DNA from: JACPFV01 sp038043245
GTDB lineage: Bacteria; Pseudomonadota; Gammaproteobacteria; Nevskiales; Nevskiaceae
DNA: 64,000 nucleotides
Direction: 5' to 3'
Assembly (NCBI GenBank): GCA_038043245.1
Contig: JBBTCH010000001.1
Location: forward strand, 310,001 to 374,000
Part shown: in pieces, positions 1 through 8,106 of the stretch
Layout of the letters: each line of letters begins with the position of its first letter
Numbering within the stretch: the first letter of the stretch is position 1
The notes under the pieces: generated by a model
Told to the model about the DNA's origin: nothing
Databases searched by the model: none
What the model saw: only the letters and a program-made list of their open reading frames with translations
Translations under genes and position numbers: made by a program

Positions 1-215
1 TCGGCCGAAAGCAGGACGGTGCCGCGGTCGCCAACGGCGACCAGCTGATCGCCGGCCTTGCTGAGACCCAACAACAGGTTTTTGTCGGACAGCCGCGCCA
101 TTTCCGCGGCACGCGGTTGCAGGTTGCCCATCGGTTGCGCTGCACCTTCGGCCAAAGCCGCCGCACTGAACCCCAGCAACGCCGCCAAAGTGAATTTGAG
201 CATATGGGTTCTCAT
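1..215 (-). CDS. YCF48/BNR-repeat-type exported protein (5' part only)
   Basis: Only the N-terminal ~71 residues are in the window; the gene runs off the left edge. It begins with a signal peptide (MRTHMLKFTLAALLGFSAAALA, cleavage near ALA-EG). It then shows the LSDKNLLLGLS...LVAVGDRGTVL pattern typical of the first blade of YCF48/BNR-like propeller proteins. Its ATG overlaps the TGA of the upstream MMPL exporter gene as ATGA, so the two are probably translationally coupled and work together in the envelope. In several proteobacteria a YCF48-like protein follows an MMPL exporter; the exact role is unknown to me. An internal ATG at 203 is a possible alternative start. Confidence 0.7.
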   Translation of the reverse strand, partial: MRTHMLKFTLAALLGFSAAALAEGAAQPMGNLQPRAAEMARLSDKNLLLGLSKAGDQLVAVGDRGTVLLSA

Positions 216-2809
216 GCCACGGCCTCCTTGTAGGCTGCGGTACCGTCATCGGATTTGGCCTTCATCAGGAAAGCCGCGAACGCCGGAAGGAAGATCACCG
301 CGGCAGCTGCGTTGGCGAGGAACATGATGGTGAGCAGGATGCCCATGTCGACCTGGAACTGCAGGCCCGACAGCATCCAGGTGCAGACGCTGGCGGCCAG
401 CGCCAGCGCAGTGACGATCACCGCCTTGCCGGTCTGGTGCAGGGTCTGCTCGTAAGCGGCGCGCAGTGTCATCTTCTTCTCGTTGACGCATTCCTCGAGC
501 ACGCTGTAGATGTAGATGCCGTAGTCCACGCCGATGCCCGCAGCGAACGCGGCGACCGGCAGCGTGGAAACCTTCATGCCGATGTCGAGGAACACCATCA
601 CCGCATAGGTGTAGTACGACACCAGCGCCAGCGGTATCAGCACGCAGACGGTGCCGGCGACCGAACGGAACGAGGCCCAGACGCAGATGGCGATGCAGAA
701 ATACAGCCACAGCAGCACGGTCGGCTCGGTTTCCTCGATCACATCGTTGGTCGCCGCCATCACGCCGACGTTGCCGGTGGCGAGCTTGAACTTGACCGGC
801 GAGTCCGTCGGCTGTTCGGCCGTGAACTTTTCAACTTCGGCGATGATGCCGTCGATCGTGGTCGCCTTGTGGTCGGCGGTGAAGATGAACACCGGCATCG
901 CACTGCAATCCGGGTTGAGCAGGCCGGTGGAGCTGGGGAAGCGCTGACCTGCCAGCACCAGGGCACCGGGTTCGCGCGGCAGCGTCATGAACTTGGGATT
1001 GCCCTCGTTGAAGGCGTTGTAGACGATCTTGGTCACCTGCGGCAGCGAGATGGTGGACTGCACGCCCGGCGTGTTCTGCATGCGCCAGGCGAAACGGTCG
1101 ATCTCCTCCATCACGCGGTGGTCGATGCAGCCGTTCTCCGGGTTCTCGGCGATGACCTTGATGATGTCGACACCGATACTGAACTCGCTGACGATGGTCG
1201 CGGAGTCCTGGTTGTAGCGCGAATCCGGGCGAAGTTCCGGCACGCCGTCATGCAACTCGCCAATGGCCAGGTCGCTGTGAACGTGCAGGGCCCAGCCAAA
1301 GCTGGCCGCAGCCACAAGCAGGGTGACCGCAGCCACCGGCTTGAGGGTGAATGTGGACAGCATCTTCCATACCGGGACAAAGCTGGCGTCTCGCTTGATC
1401 TGGTGTTCGCGGAACTTCTTCGGGTCGCCGAGCTTGGCGTAGGACAGCAGACAGGGCAGCAGGATCTTCTTGCAGACGATCACCGCCAGCAGGCCGAACA
1501 TGGCGTTGATCGCCATCTCCTGCACGATGCCGACCGGGATCAGCAGGATAGTGCCGAAGCCGACGACGTTGGTGAGCAGGGCGGTGATGCCAGGAATCAC
1601 CAGGCGACGATAAGTGGCGCGCGAAGCTTCGAGACTGTCACGGCCATGATCGGCGACTTCGTACAACCAGAAACTGGTGATCTGGATGCCGTGCGAGACG
1701 CTGATCGCCAGCACCAGGAACGGCACCAGGATCGCGAACGGATCGAGCCCGTAACCGAACATGTGCAGCATGCCCAGCTCCCAGACCACGGCGAGGATGC
1801 CGCAGGAGAGCGGCAGCAGCGCGATCAGCGGCGAGCCGGTGTACCACCACAGGATCAGCCAGACCAGGAAAATAGTCAGGGCAAAGAACCCGGTGACTTC
1901 GACCGAGGCGTCGGCGATATCGCCGACGACTTTGGCAAAACCGACGATATGGATGTCGACTTCGGAGTTGTAGTCCGGGTTGTCGAGTTCTTCGACCTCG
2001 AGCGCGCTGCCGGGATAGGTGCGCGAGGGTTCCAGCGCAGTGATGGTGGAATCGAACTCCTTGAAACGGAACAGCAGTCCGCGGTGGTCGGTATAGCCGA
2101 CCACGACGACATCGCCGGCTTTCATCGGCGGATCATCGGCTTTGAGCTTGTACTGATACATCTTCTGCGTGGTGAACTGGCGGCGCACGTCTTCGATCAG
2201 GTGCGCGGTCTTGACGTAATCCAGCGGCGCGTCGTTGATCGGGTTGCGGTCGAGCAATTCCGAGAACACCATCGCACCCGACAGGTCGTTGGCGACCAGT
2301 CGCCCGGCGACCTTGGCCTTGGTGACGTTGGAACGCACGCCTTCAAGCATCTCCTTGGTCGGAGCGTAATCGGCGGGGATGACGTTGCCGCCGTAAAGCC
2401 CTTCTTCCCGCACCTCGACATAGCGCACATCGGGCGTGAACAGCGAACTGACGCGCGGGCGGTCCATGCCCGGCATGAAGAAGATGGCATCCGTGAGTTT
2501 CTTCAACGTCGCCATGTATTCCGGTGTGTAGATGTCACCGGTGACGCCGGGTTTTTTCAGCAGCGCGAACAGCACCGTGTTGGCGCCGCCGAACTGCTCC
2601 TGATACTGCTTGAAGACCTGGATGTATTCGTGGCCCAGCGGCAGCTGCTTCTCAAAACCGGTGTCGAGTTTCAGCTGCGAGGCCTGCCAGCCCATCAACA
2701 AGGTCACGAGGAAGATCGTGATCAGCGTGCGAGGGCGTTTGCCGAACACGATCGGTTCGGTGAAACGGATGAACCACTGCGAGAATGCGCCGCGTGCGTC
2801 ACCGTGCAT
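212..2809 (-). CDS. MMPL/RND-superfamily exporter
   Basis: An 865-residue inner-membrane protein with the RND layout. There is one N-terminal membrane segment (around residues 28-46), a large periplasmic loop, a block of about five membrane segments (roughly 310-450), a second periplasmic loop, and a second membrane block from about 690 to the end. Length and layout match MMPL-type exporters such as the hopanoid/lipid transporter family, which move hydrophobic molecules across the inner membrane. There is no membrane-fusion partner or outer-membrane channel gene beside it, which favours a lipid-type exporter over a drug pump. It is coupled to the YCF48-like gene downstream. DUF1329 proteins lie 2 kb away on the opposite strand. 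The substrate is not predictable from sequence. Confidence 0.85.
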   Translation of the reverse strand: MHGDARGAFSQWFIRFTEPIVFGKRPRTLITIFLVTLLMGWQASQLKLDTGFEKQLPLGHEYIQVFKQYQEQFGGANTVLFALLKKPGVTGDIYTPEYMATLKKLTDAIFFMPGMDRPRVSSLFTPDVRYVEVREEGLYGGNVIPADYAPTKEMLEGVRSNVTKAKVAGRLVANDLSGAMVFSELLDRNPINDAPLDYVKTAHLIEDVRRQFTTQKMYQYKLKADDPPMKAGDVVVVGYTDHRGLLFRFKEFDSTITALEPSRTYPGSALEVEELDNPDYNSEVDIHIVGFAKVVGDIADASVEVTGFFALTIFLVWLILWWYTGSPLIALLPLSCGILAVVWELGMLHMFGYGLDPFAILVPFLVLAISVSHGIQITSFWLYEVADHGRDSLEASRATYRRLVIPGITALLTNVVGFGTILLIPVGIVQEMAINAMFGLLAVIVCKKILLPCLLSYAKLGDPKKFREHQIKRDASFVPVWKMLSTFTLKPVAAVTLLVAAASFGWALHVHSDLAIGELHDGVPELRPDSRYNQDSATIVSEFSIGVDIIKVIAENPENGCIDHRVMEEIDRFAWRMQNTPGVQSTISLPQVTKIVYNAFNEGNPKFMTLPREPGALVLAGQRFPSSTGLLNPDCSAMPVFIFTADHKATTIDGIIAEVEKFTAEQPTDSPVKFKLATGNVGVMAATNDVIEETEPTVLLWLYFCIAICVWASFRSVAGTVCVLIPLALVSYYTYAVMVFLDIGMKVSTLPVAAFAAGIGVDYGIYIYSVLEECVNEKKMTLRAAYEQTLHQTGKAVIVTALALAASVCTWMLSGLQFQVDMGILLTIMFLANAAAAVIFLPAFAAFLMKAKSDDGTAAYKEAVA

Positions 2810-2886
2810 ATCTGGTCTCCCCCAATGCAGATTTATGTTGTTTGAATAAGCCTAGCATGGCGGCGGCGACACGGCCGTTGCGGCGC

Positions 2887-3330
2887 TCAACCCAGGTAGT
2901 TCCTGATCAATTTCCCGAACGCGGGCATCGCCGAGGACAATTCGCGCGACACGTAGCCGCGGAACGTCTTGTAGAACGACTGCGCCGTCGCATTCTGCGA
3001 TTGCGCGAGCCGCGCGTCGCTCACCGACAGCAGCAGTTCTGCGGCCCGGTCGGCGTTGCGACCGAAGAACACACTAAAATCACCTGTGCCACTCGTGCGA
3101 AATTCCTGATGCAGTGGTTCTATGGCGTCGAGAAACTGCGGCATCAGTCGACGTGTGCCGCGCTGGATCACATCGGGCACGGCGCGGTTGGCGGCAACGA
3201 GTCCGGCCTTGAAGGTGAGACCCTTGAGGCCGGGGAGGCGTGCGACATGGGTTTCGATGAGTGCGACCACATCGTCAAGAAACTCGTCACGATGATGAGC
3301 AACCAGCAGCGTTTCAGTGAGAGTTTTCAT
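2887..3330 (-). CDS. conserved hypothetical protein, 147 aa
   Basis: A small soluble, mostly helical protein without signal peptide or membrane segments. The N-terminus (MKTLTETLLVAHHRDEFLDDVVALIETHVA) and the middle (LKGLTFKAGLVAANRAVPDVI) recall small proteins of the DUF6918 type, but this is a loose resemblance from memory. Its start is only 12 bp from the start of the divergent AarF-like gene, so the two share a very compact promoter region. It could be co-transcribed with the MMPL gene downstream (77 bp gap). Function unknown. Confidence 0.7.
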   Translation of the reverse strand: MKTLTETLLVAHHRDEFLDDVVALIETHVARLPGLKGLTFKAGLVAANRAVPDVIQRGTRRLMPQFLDAIEPLHQEFRTSGTGDFSVFFGRNADRAAELLLSVSDARLAQSQNATAQSFYKTFRGYVSRELSSAMPAFGKLIRNYLG

Positions 3331-3342
3331 TATTGAGCAGGC

Positions 3343-4695
3343 ATGAAAGACAAGGATAAAAAAAGTCTAACCCGTCTGCCGACACGGCCGCTGGAACGCA
3401 ACCTGCGCCTGACACGGCTGGGGCTCACCGCCGGCAGTCAGATCGCAGTGCACTCGGTCGCCAATCTGTTCCGCAGCCGGAAATCGCAGAAGGAGTCTGA
3501 TCGCGCGTTCTACCGCGAGCAGGCGCAGAACCTGGCCGAGGAGCTGGGACAACTGAAAGGCAGCGTGATGAAAGCCGGACAGATGCTGTCGCTCTACGGC
3601 CAATACTTCCTGCCCGAAGAAGCGGTGCAGGTGTTGTCGGGCCTGCAGGACGACACGCCGGCAGTGGAATGGAAAGTATTGGCGCCATTGCTGGAACATG
3701 CGCTCGGCCATGAGCGCTTGCGCGAGCTGGACATCGAGCAGACGCCGCTGGCTGCGGCCTCGCTGGGACAGGTGCACCGCGCGCGCCGCAAAAGGGACGG
3801 ACTCGAACTGTGCATCAAGATCCGCTATCCCGGCGTCGCTGAAGCGATCGAGAGCGACGTGCGCACCTTGCAGCGCCTGCTGGCGATGACGCGGATGGCG
3901 CCGCCGGGCCTTAGCCTGGAATCGATTTTTGATGAAGTGCGGGAGATGCTGCATCGTGAGACGGACTACGGCGCAGAACGACGCTTTACCGAGGATTACG
4001 GACGCCGCCTGGCTCACGACTCACGCTTTGTTGTGCCGCGCGTCATCGGCGAGTACTGCAGCGACACCATCCTCACCACCACGTTCGAATCCGGCCTGCA
4101 CGTCAAGGATGCTGCGACACAGGCGCTGTCGCAGTCCCGGCGAAATGCGCTTTCTGCCAGCGCGCTGGATCTGTTTCTCACGGAATTCTTCAGCTGGGGA
4201 CAGGTGCAGACCGATCCGCACTTTGGCAACTACCGTATCCGTCCGAGCGAGCAGGGCGACCGTCTGGTGTTGTTGGACTTTGGCGCCACGCGCATTTTTG
4301 GGCGTGGCTTCATCGAAGGGTATGCCCAGATTGTGCGCGGGGCATTGCGTGACGACCGCGCCGGAGTGGGCGAGGGCGCCGAGGCCATCGGTCTGATGCA
4401 ATCCGGATTCCCACAAGCGGTGCAGGATGGGTTTTCCGAGTTATGTGGTTTGATTGTCGAGCCATTCAAGTCAGACAGTGTTTACGACTGGGGACGCAGT
4501 GACCTGCCGCAACGCGCCGCGAGCAGCGTGGCGCGTAATGCACTGTCGAGATATTTTCGCCTGCCACCTCGCGAAATCGTTTTTTTGCACCGCCGATTGG
4601 CGGGCGTTTTCATTTTGCTGGCAACTTTGCGCGCGCAACTGGACGGCCGTTCAATACTGCTGCAACATCTGCCGGACAAAGTTGCACGTCATTAA
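3343..4695 (+). CDS. AarF/ABC1/UbiB-family atypical kinase
   Basis: A 450-residue member of the ABC1 (ADCK/UbiB) protein-kinase-like family. Visible motifs are the family-specific KxGQ motif (GSVMKAGQMLSLYGQYF, about residues 69-86), the Ala-rich nucleotide loop (AAASLGQVHRA), the VAIK-like lysine (LCIKIRYPGV), the catalytic QTDPHFGNYRI (D-x4-N) and the metal-binding LLDFGATR. Family members act as ATPases linked to isoprenoid lipid or quinone metabolism. No ubiE/ubiJ genes are adjacent, so this is probably not the classical UbiB of the ubiquinone operon but a paralogue. It precedes the DUF1329 genes by 32 bp on the same strand and may be co-transcribed with them. Confidence 0.88.
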   Translation: MKDKDKKSLTRLPTRPLERNLRLTRLGLTAGSQIAVHSVANLFRSRKSQKESDRAFYREQAQNLAEELGQLKGSVMKAGQMLSLYGQYFLPEEAVQVLSGLQDDTPAVEWKVLAPLLEHALGHERLRELDIEQTPLAAASLGQVHRARRKRDGLELCIKIRYPGVAEAIESDVRTLQRLLAMTRMAPPGLSLESIFDEVREMLHRETDYGAERRFTEDYGRRLAHDSRFVVPRVIGEYCSDTILTTTFESGLHVKDAATQALSQSRRNALSASALDLFLTEFFSWGQVQTDPHFGNYRIRPSEQGDRLVLLDFGATRIFGRGFIEGYAQIVRGALRDDRAGVGEGAEAIGLMQSGFPQAVQDGFSELCGLIVEPFKSDSVYDWGRSDLPQRAASSVARNALSRYFRLPPREIVFLHRRLAGVFILLATLRAQLDGRSILLQHLPDKVARH

Positions 4696-4727
4696 AAACC
4701 AACATGCGCGTAATTCAGGAGAGCAAT

Positions 4728-6083
4728 ATGCTGAAGCAGTGGACGTTCGTGGCCGGCTCGATGTTTTTTTACGCTGTTTCCCTGCCGCTGGCCGCAAAAG
4801 TTTCTCCTGAAGAAGCTGCGCAATTGGGCGCCACGCTGACCCCCATCGGCGCCGAACGCGCCGGCAACAAGGAAGGCACGATTCCTGAATGGAAACCCCT
4901 GCCGCAGTCCGGCACCCTGAAGGGCCAGTTCGTGGTGCGCCCGGAAATCGATGGCGAGCAACCGCTGTTCACCATCACAGGAAAGAACCTTGCGCAGTAC
5001 GCCGACAAACTGACGCAGGGGCACCAATATCTGCTGAAGGCCTATGGTGGCTACAAGATGAATGTCTACCCCAGCCACCGCAACGCGGCTTGGCCGGAAG
5101 AGATTTACAAGGCGACTGCGGAAAACGCCGTTAAGTGCGAAATCTTCGGTACCGATGTGCTGGACGGCTGCAAGCTGGGGTTTCCGTTTCCGATCCCCAA
5201 GTCCGGGGCCGAACCGATCTGGAACCACAAGCTGAAATGGCGCGGCGAAGCGGTGACCCGCTACAACAACCAGATGATCGTGCAGACCGACGGTTCGACC
5301 CAGCTGACGAAGATCATCGAGGACGTCGAATTCCACTACGCCTCGATCAAGAAACCCGTGCCGCTGACCAAATCCTACGGCGAGTTTCTCTACTACCTGT
5401 CGCAGAGCGTGGCGCCGCCGCGTCTGGCTGGCACCTTCATCCTGGTTCACGAAAAAGCAGGCACCGGGCCTGAGGGCCGCAGCGCCTGGCTGTATGCGCC
5501 GGCGCTGCGCCGCATCCGTCGCGCGCCGACCGTGTGTTGCGACAACCCGTACGAAGGGACGGACGGTCACCAGTTTTACGACCAGGTCGACATGTTCAAC
5601 GGCATCCTCGACCGCTATAACTGGAAGCTGCTGGGCAAGAGAGAGATGTACATCGGCTACAACGGTCACAAGCTGGCCGGCCCAGCGGTCAAGTTCAAGG
5701 ACATGGCTACGCCCAAGCATCTGAATCAGGACCTGCCGCGCTATGAGCTGCATCGGGTATGGGTCGTCGAAGCCAGCCTGCGCGCAGGCACCAGTCACAC
5801 CTTTAAAAAGCGCGTGTTCTATGTGGATGAGGACGGGTGGAACATCGTCGCCGTCGACGATTACGACAAGCGTGACCAGCTCTATCAATTCCAGGAAGGC
5901 CACTACATCTGGGCGGCCAACATCCTGGCCGGAACGACCATCCCAGAAGTGATCTATCACTTTGAGTCCGGCCGTTATTTCATCACGGCGATGGCGAACG
6001 AGGACAAGCCGAATGATCTGTCGGTGAAGTTTGGCTCGGACTACTTCACTTCCGCGTCCGTACAGAAACAGACCACGCGATAA
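4728..6083 (+). CDS. DUF1329 outer-membrane/periplasmic protein, copy 1
   Basis: I place the start at 4728, preceded by an AGGAGA ribosome-binding site; an earlier in-frame ATG at 4704 lacks one. The product (451 aa) has a signal peptide (MLKQWTFVAGSMFFYAVSLPLAAK) and then the DUF1329 signature (GAERAGNKEGTIPEWKP). It also has the blocks GFPFPIPKSGAEPIWNHKLKW and RAPTVCCDNPYEGTDGHQF. DUF1329 proteins have a LolA/LolB-like fold and frequently accompany MMPL exporters, which suggests they carry a hydrophobic cargo through the periplasm or act at the outer membrane. The cargo is unknown. It is followed 92 bp later by a clearly paralogous gene. Confidence 0.88.
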   Translation: MLKQWTFVAGSMFFYAVSLPLAAKVSPEEAAQLGATLTPIGAERAGNKEGTIPEWKPLPQSGTLKGQFVVRPEIDGEQPLFTITGKNLAQYADKLTQGHQYLLKAYGGYKMNVYPSHRNAAWPEEIYKATAENAVKCEIFGTDVLDGCKLGFPFPIPKSGAEPIWNHKLKWRGEAVTRYNNQMIVQTDGSTQLTKIIEDVEFHYASIKKPVPLTKSYGEFLYYLSQSVAPPRLAGTFILVHEKAGTGPEGRSAWLYAPALRRIRRAPTVCCDNPYEGTDGHQFYDQVDMFNGILDRYNWKLLGKREMYIGYNGHKLAGPAVKFKDMATPKHLNQDLPRYELHRVWVVEASLRAGTSHTFKKRVFYVDEDGWNIVAVDDYDKRDQLYQFQEGHYIWAANILAGTTIPEVIYHFESGRYFITAMANEDKPNDLSVKFGSDYFTSASVQKQTTR

Positions 6084-6175
6084 CCCGGTTCGCGCTGGCG
6101 GTTCGACAGCGACTTCGGTAGCATCCGGCAGGTTCCGGTCATGGAGCACTGCGCCCTCTGGAGGGGAAAAGACAA

Positions 6176-7531
6176 ATGAAAAAGTACACAAAGTTTTTTT
6201 TGAGTCTGTTTTTTGCGGCGATCATTGCACCGGCGTCGGCCAAGGTCCCGCAGGTGGAGGCGGACCAGTTGGGCAAGGACCTGACCCCCGTGGGCGCCGA
6301 ACGTGCCGGCAACAAGGACGGCACGATCCCTGAGTGGAAGCCCTACGCCAGGCGTGAAGTTCCGCTGAAAGGCTACTACCCGGAAGATCCGGTCCTGGAC
6401 GTGCAGCAGCCGCTGCTCACGATCACCAAAGCCAACATGGGCCAGTACCTCGACAAGCTGACGGAAGGCAACAAGAAGCTGCTGTCGACCTATGACAGCT
6501 ACAAGATGAAGGTCTATCCCTCCGTGCGGGATGTGACCTGGCCGGACGAGATTCTCAAGGCGACCGCCGAAAACGCGGTGAAGTGCGAGATTGCCGGCAC
6601 CGATATTCTCGATAACTGCAAGCTGGGATTCCCGTTTCCGATCCCCAAGTCGGGCGCTGAGCCGATCTGGAACCACAAGCTGAAGTGGCGCGGCAATGAA
6701 GTGCGCCGCGTCAACAACCAGATCATCGTGCAGCCGAGCGGGCAGTTCCAGCTGACGAAGATCGTCGAGGACGTGACGTTCTCATACGCCAACATGACTA
6801 ACCCGGTCCCGCTAACCAAGTCGTCTGGCGAGTTCCTGAAATACCTCTCCGAAACAACCTCGCCGCCGCGTCTGGCGGGCACGTTCATCCTGGTGCATGA
6901 GAAGGCGGGTACGGGGGCTGAAGGCCGATCGGCCTGGTTGTATACCCCGGCGCTGCGCCGTATCCGTCGCGCGCCGACGGTGTGCTGCGACAACCCCTAT
7001 GAAGGCACCGACGGACACCAGTTCTACGATCAAGTCGACATGTTCAACGGCGTCCTTGAACGCTATAGCTGGAAAATGCTCGGCAAGAAGGAAATGTACG
7101 TTGGTTACCACGGCAACAAGCTGGGTGGACCGCAGACCAAGTACAAGGACATGGCCACGGCCAAGCACCTGAACTCCGATCTGCCGAGATACGAGTTGCA
7201 CCGAGTCTGGGTCGTCGAGGGCACCATCAAACCCGGCACCAGCCACACCTTCAAGAAGCGCGTGATGTACATCGATGAAGACAGCTGGAACATCATGGCG
7301 GTGGACGATTACGACAATCGCGATCAGCTCTACCAGTTCCAGGAAGGCCATCTGTCTCTGCAGCCTTCCATCCAGGCGAGCTCGACCGTACCGGAAGTGA
7401 TCTACCATTTCACCTCGGGTCGCTACTTCATCACCGCGATGGCGAACGAAGATCAGCCGAACGACTTCACGGTCAAGTTCTCGCAGGACTACTTCACGTC
7501 GGCGGCGGTGCAGAAACGCACCACGCGCTGA
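6176..7531 (+). CDS. DUF1329 outer-membrane/periplasmic protein, copy 2
   Basis: A tandem paralogue of the preceding gene, almost the same length (451 aa). The DUF1329 blocks are shared (ERAGNKDGTIPEW; CDNPYEGTDGHQFYDQVDMF; YELHRVWVVE; GRYFITAMANED). The signal peptide is MKKYTKFFLSLFFAAIIAPASA. The best divergence is in the segment after residue 40 and at the C-terminal EGHLSLQPSIQ versus EGHYIWAANIL. Retention of two different copies suggests either two related cargoes or a heteromeric complex; that is inference. A GAGGGGAAAAG ribosome-binding site precedes the ATG. A good intrinsic terminator follows at 7549. Confidence 0.88.
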   Translation: MKKYTKFFLSLFFAAIIAPASAKVPQVEADQLGKDLTPVGAERAGNKDGTIPEWKPYARREVPLKGYYPEDPVLDVQQPLLTITKANMGQYLDKLTEGNKKLLSTYDSYKMKVYPSVRDVTWPDEILKATAENAVKCEIAGTDILDNCKLGFPFPIPKSGAEPIWNHKLKWRGNEVRRVNNQIIVQPSGQFQLTKIVEDVTFSYANMTNPVPLTKSSGEFLKYLSETTSPPRLAGTFILVHEKAGTGAEGRSAWLYTPALRRIRRAPTVCCDNPYEGTDGHQFYDQVDMFNGVLERYSWKMLGKKEMYVGYHGNKLGGPQTKYKDMATAKHLNSDLPRYELHRVWVVEGTIKPGTSHTFKKRVMYIDEDSWNIMAVDDYDNRDQLYQFQEGHLSLQPSIQASSTVPEVIYHFTSGRYFITAMANEDQPNDFTVKFSQDYFTSAAVQKRTTR

Positions 7532-7548
7532 TCACAACCGCAAAAACA

Positions 7549-7577
7549 AGGGCCGCCACGTGCGGCCCTTTCTTTAT
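7549..7577 (+). terminator. rho-independent terminator after the DUF1329 pair
   Basis: An 8-bp GC-rich stem (AGGGCCGC / GCGGCCCT, 7549-7556 and 7562-7569) with a 5-nt loop, followed by TTCTTTAT. It lies 18 bp after the stop codon of the second DUF1329 gene and ends that transcript. Confidence 0.85.
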
Positions 7578-7610
7578 CGATTCTTTATCAATCGGGCAGG
7601 GGAAAGATCA

Positions 7611-8099
7611 ATGAAATTCGACGACAAGCACGCCTTCGGCAAGCCGGCGGCGACCGTACTCAAGATGTTTTCTGATCGCGCCTATTTCGAGCGCAAGTAC
7701 AAAGACCTCGGATTCACAAACATCGAGGTTCTTGATCACAGCAAGACGGACACGAAATTCAGAATCAAGGTGCGGTATTCCGCCAGAAATGATGCGCCGC
7801 TGCCGGATTTCGCCAAGAAATTTCTGGGCGAATCCAACGTGGTCACGCAGTCGGACACATGGGATCTGGTGAAGAAGACTGGCCGCATTGAGGCCGAGAT
7901 CCGCGGTGTACCTGTCAAAGTCACTGCAGACATGGCACTCAAAGACGAAGGCACAGGCTGCGCCAATCACCTCAAATGGGATCTGAGCTGCGGCATCCCT
8001 TTTATCGGCGGCAAGCTGGAGCAGGTCGTCGGCGACGACATCAAGACCAAATCAAAGACCGACATCGCAAAATCGCGCGCGATCCTCGAAAGCTATTGA
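7611..8099 (+). CDS. DUF2505 (SRPBCC-like) protein
   Basis: A 162-residue soluble protein. I chose ATG 7611 because it has a strong GGGGAAAG ribosome-binding site; the longer frame from 7560 begins inside the terminator hairpin. The sequence (MKFDDKHAFGKPAATVLKMFSD at the N-terminus, then FERKYKDLGF and an alternating strand pattern, ending GDDIKTKSKTDIAKSRAILESY) is that of the DUF2505 family, whose members have a START/SRPBCC-like fold with a hydrophobic ligand pocket. The ligand is unknown. It converges on mutS, with 7 bp between the two stop codons. Confidence 0.8.
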   Translation: MKFDDKHAFGKPAATVLKMFSDRAYFERKYKDLGFTNIEVLDHSKTDTKFRIKVRYSARNDAPLPDFAKKFLGESNVVTQSDTWDLVKKTGRIEAEIRGVPVKVTADMALKDEGTGCANHLKWDLSCGIPFIGGKLEQVVGDDIKTKSKTDIAKSRAILESY

Positions 8100-8106
8100 A
8101 CGGGTT

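Noticed and set aside
437..2845. An 802-codon open frame on the plus strand
   Set aside because: It is antisense to the MMPL exporter, whose protein has clear membrane segments. Long antisense frames are expected at this GC content and the translation is Arg/His/Gln/Asp-rich without any family pattern.
4692..6191. A 499-codon minus-strand frame over the first DUF1329 gene
   Set aside because: Antisense shadow; the plus-strand protein has a signal peptide and DUF1329 signatures.
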